NCBI GenBank assembly: GCA_025354605.1
Contig: JANXMN010000601.1
Location: 1 to 42,399, forward strand
Direction: 5' to 3'
Source of the DNA: Hymenobacter sp.
Lineage (GTDB): Bacteria; Bacteroidota; Bacteroidia; Cytophagales; Hymenobacteraceae
Length of the DNA: 42,399 nt
In this document: piece after piece, positions 40,212 through 42,399 of the stretch
Layout of the letters: every line of letters begins with the position of its first letter
How positions within the stretch are numbered: position 1 is the first letter of the stretch
Notes under the pieces: model-generated
Seen by the model: only the letters and a program-made list of their open reading frames with translations
What the model was told of the DNA's origin: nothing
Databases searched by the model: none
Translations under genes and position numbers: made by a program

Positions 40212-41522
40212 ATGGTTACCCAATTTGTGTTGCGAAGCGACAAGAAAGACAAGGACGGGAAGTGTCCCGTGCATCTGTTGGTTTATTTTGGTGGTGTTCG
40301 CCTGAAATGTGCCACCGGAGAAAAATGTAAGCCGGCGGACTGGAACGCAGACCGGCAGAAGTTCCGAGCCTCTTACCCGCTGCCGGATGAAGCAAACGAA
40401 CTGCTGGCACGGCTGGCCGCTGATACCCTGGCGTGGTGGCGCAAGCTGCGAGCGGCGGGCGAAGCGCCGACGCTGGCCGGCCTGCGGGAAGTGTTGCGTC
40501 CGAAGCCCGAGGCGGAAGTTGCGGCAATCAAACAAGAGTCCGTGACGGTGTGGTATGATGAGTACCGGAAGTCGATGGTGGCGCGGGGGTATGCCCGGGA
40601 AACGCTGCGGCACCATTTAGTTACTCGCAACTGGATGGTGGGCTTTGAGAAGTGGGCTGGGGTGCTGCTGGACCCAACGACGTACAACTTGGAGCTGCAC
40701 GACCGGTTGATGGTGTATTTGCGGGAGGAACGGAAGTTGGCGCTTAGCTCGGTGGCCACGGCTTTGAAAGACTTAAAGTCTTTTCTGAGGTGGCTGCGGG
40801 ATGAGCGGGGCGTGACGTTGGGGCTGGAAATCCGCAAAATATCCATCAAAGCGTTTGATGTGCCGAAGCTGTATCTGGCGGCCGACGACTTGCAGAAGCT
40901 GGAAATGGCCATGCTGCCGGCAAACCTGGTGCCGACGCGTGATATTTTCTTGTTCTGCTGCTATACTGGGCTGCGTTACTCGGACGTGTCGGGCCTGCAC
41001 CGGGGGCACCTGCATGAATGGAACGGGGGGAAGTTGCTGCGGCTGATGATGAGCAAGGCGCGGGCGGGGGTAAGCATCTACCTGACGACGGCGGCCCTAG
41101 CCATAATCGACAAGTACGCAGACCCGGAACGGCTCAAATTGTTGCCGGTGCATCCAAATCAGGTGATGAATAAATACCTGAAGCGGGTGAGCAAGCTGGC
41201 GGGGCTAACGGGGGCGGCCGACCTGGTGAGCACAGACAGCGGCAACCTAGTGCGGGCTGCGGTACCGAAGTGTGAGTTGGTGACGATGCACACGGCCCGG
41301 CACACGTTTGCGACGCAGAGCCTGCTGCGCGGGATGCCGGTGGAAGTGCTCCAGAAAATTCTGGGGCACAAGAAAATTCAGACCACGCTTATCTACGCGA
41401 AGATTATCGAGGACTTCCAGCACCAGACCATGCGCCGGATTTGGGACGGTCAATTGGAGGCAACGGACAGCGCCGGGGCTCGGTCTAGCCAGATTTGCGA
41501 AGTCGAGCCCGCGGTCGCGTGA
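40212..41522 (+). CDS. tyrosine recombinase / site-specific integrase
   Basis: This enzyme cuts and joins DNA at att sites through a 3'-phosphotyrosine intermediate. The 436-residue product has an N-terminal arm-binding-like region (about 1-105, VTQFVLRSDKKDKDGKCPV), a core SAM-like domain (about 110-200) and the catalytic domain. Catalytic residues are visible: R255 in TGLRYSD, K282 as the likely beta-hairpin Lys, H360 and R363 in HTARHTFAT, H386 in LGHKKIQ and the nucleophile Y395 in TTLIYAKI. The form is that of Bacteroidota mobile-element integrases. It lies just after tRNA-Thr and transcribes away from it, so it is probably the integrase of an island whose other end is outside this window. 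Confidence 0.94.
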   Translation: MVTQFVLRSDKKDKDGKCPVHLLVYFGGVRLKCATGEKCKPADWNADRQKFRASYPLPDEANELLARLAADTLAWWRKLRAAGEAPTLAGLREVLRPKPEAEVAAIKQESVTVWYDEYRKSMVARGYARETLRHHLVTRNWMVGFEKWAGVLLDPTTYNLELHDRLMVYLREERKLALSSVATALKDLKSFLRWLRDERGVTLGLEIRKISIKAFDVPKLYLAADDLQKLEMAMLPANLVPTRDIFLFCCYTGLRYSDVSGLHRGHLHEWNGGKLLRLMMSKARAGVSIYLTTAALAIIDKYADPERLKLLPVHPNQVMNKYLKRVSKLAGLTGAADLVSTDSGNLVRAAVPKCELVTMHTARHTFATQSLLRGMPVEVLQKILGHKKIQTTLIYAKIIEDFQHQTMRRIWDGQLEATDSAGARSSQICEVEPAVA

Positions 41523-41860
41523 ACAAAACCTTGCACCAGCACCACCCGCCCTTTCAGTTTGGCGGGTGGCAGCTTGAGCTTGCTTACCAGCTCAGGCTTG
41601 ACGACTACAAGAAGGGGGCATTTGGGCCCGGTGCGGTCGAGGCTGAGCACGCAGAGGTTAGCTCGCTCGATGCGGAAGCCGACTACTGTAGCGCGGACGT
41701 GGACGTACTGGCCGTGGTGGGTTGCCGCCTCGGCAGCTGTCAGGTCTGGCGGTGTCGTGGAAGAGGTGAGGGCTACTAATGCCAGCAATAGAAAATAGCG
41801 GACACTTGCCGGCGGCTTCGTGCTGGCCGGCCGTGTTGCGGTACTGCAGCTATGCTTCAT
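41450..41860 (-). CDS. putative small secreted protein with OB-like domain
   Basis: The 136-residue product has an N-terminal basic region and a hydrophobic core (about 20-32, RYFLLLALVALTSS), a plausible signal peptide. The mature part begins DLTAAEAATHHGQYVHVRATVVGF (split at TAAEAA) and shows four or five short beta strands, reminding me of small secreted OB-fold domains; this is a resemblance only. The gene is convergent with the integrase and overlaps its last 73 bases, which is unusual. ATG at 41860 was chosen; ATG at 41875 is in frame and possible. Function unknown. Confidence 0.5.
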   Translation of the reverse strand: MKHSCSTATRPASTKPPASVRYFLLLALVALTSSTTPPDLTAAEAATHHGQYVHVRATVVGFRIERANLCVLSLDRTGPKCPLLVVVKPELVSKLKLPPAKLKGRVVLVQGFVHATAGSTSQIWLDRAPALSVASN

Positions 41861-41937
41861 CCATGCTTTAGCCATACTCTAGCTACTGTGGGCTAACGCC
41901 GGCGTTACGTTCAGGGCAATGGGTCGAAATTGTGAGT

Positions 41938-42399
41938 TTACGTGTGTGAAGAGGGGGCTGCCATTGGAGGTGTACATGCGGCAAGAAAGCTTTTGCCAAG
42001 TGCTGTGAGCCACATCTCTTCCTTTTTAGCAATGCGTCGGATGAGGTTACCTTCATCATTAACATTAAACTCATCAGGTGGTAACTCGCACAGTTGCAGC
42101 CGCAGCAAATTGCTAGCAGTTACATCAAACACTTCTGACGTCATGCCAAATTGCTTGTAAAATGGGTCAAGTGTTATCTCAAAGCGGATTTGGTCGTCTA
42201 AGTATTTAGTGTACAAGTGCTCGATAATTTTGACTTCAGTAGGACCGAGTTGGCGAAGAATATCAACATACCCGACAGTCACGGCAACCTTTGCAGCTGG
42301 GTCTGCCGCGGTTGCCAGTAGAGCAGCCCACATTGCGATAAGGTCAGGCTCGGTTTCTAGTACTGCCGAGTTTAGCAAAGGGACCACTACTTTCATTTC
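41938..42399 (-). CDS. DUF4393/Abi-alpha-like protein, partial (5' end beyond window)
   Basis: At least 153 residues of the C-terminal part are present; the frame remains open to the window edge, so the true start is outside. The segment LLNSAVLETEPDLIAMWAALLATA (split at MWAALLA) followed by YVDILRQLGPTEVKIIEHLY and, near the end, WLTALGKSFLAAC matches the pattern I know from DUF4393 proteins, called Abi-alpha for a link to phage abortive infection. No search was run. Composition is less GC-rich than in the core genes. Location in the putative tRNA-Thr island supports an accessory or defence role. Confidence 0.6.
   Translation of the reverse strand, partial: EMKVVVPLLNSAVLETEPDLIAMWAALLATAADPAAKVAVTVGYVDILRQLGPTEVKIIEHLYTKYLDDQIRFEITLDPFYKQFGMTSEVFDVTASNLLRLQLCELPPDEFNVNDEGNLIRRIAKKEEMWLTALGKSFLAACTPPMAAPSSHT

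Noticed and set aside
41495-41779. 94-codon plus-strand frame opposite the putative secreted protein
   Set aside because: The minus-strand frame has a signal peptide and beta pattern; the plus frame is compositionally odd and has none.

Overview
The window looks like chromosome of a GC-rich member of the Bacteroidota, most likely Hymenobacter or a close relative (Cytophagales). Four things point there: repeated TAnnTTTG boxes (the Bacteroidota housekeeping sigma -7 element) upstream of genes; a secreted protease ending in a type IX secretion (T9SS) sorting domain; a BamA-like outer-membrane protein with a lipobox (TamL type); and frequent GTG/TTG starts with no strong Shine-Dalgarno sequence. 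The genus is an inference from gene content and composition; no database search was run.

Layout. 0.1-7.4 kb: pcm (-), a polyprenyl sugar-phosphate transferase, mnmA, a lipoprotein next to a T9SS subtilase, a small zinc-ribbon protein and riboflavin synthase. 7.5-11.4 kb: a hemF-PAP2 phosphatase pair reading left, divergent from a fused alpha/beta 2-oxoacid dehydrogenase E1. 11.4-15.0 kb: TamL-like barrel (-) overlapping head to head with a TrmH-family RNA methyltransferase (+). 15.0-17.8 kb: a three-gene unit on the minus strand, ECF sigma factor, putative anti-sigma factor, outer-membrane beta-barrel. 18.2-22.1 kb: CoA-binding protein, FAD-dependent dehydrogenase, MHS-type MFS transporter, small membrane protein. 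22.1-24.1 kb: tryptophan 2,3-dioxygenase family protein divergent from the serine dehydratase beta subunit. 24.1-30.0 kb: TolC and membrane-fusion proteins, gpsA, a small membrane protein, a glycosyltransferase and an EamA-type half transporter. 30.0-36.5 kb, minus strand: pdxH, then DUF1015 protein, maf and two tandem paralogous GT-C-like membrane proteins. 36.7-39.9 kb: YqgE/AlgH protein and a large DUF349 protein.

The right end changes character. A tRNA-Thr(TGT) gene at 39989-40061 is followed, after a strong terminator, by a complete tyrosine recombinase pointing away from it. Beyond that lie a small putative secreted protein and a minus-strand gene, cut by the window edge, that resembles the DUF4393/Abi-alpha family linked to abortive infection. 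This is the classic look of a genomic island entered at a tRNA; its far end is outside the window. It is the best candidate here for accessory or defence biology.

Intergenic DNA also carries distinctive repeats: two AT-rich near-palindromes (2343-2427 and 25662-25757), a MITE-like nested inverted repeat (27183-27327) and a duplicated 57-base hairpin unit between convergent genes (11418-11531). No CRISPR array, rRNA operon, IS transposase or replication origin was seen.
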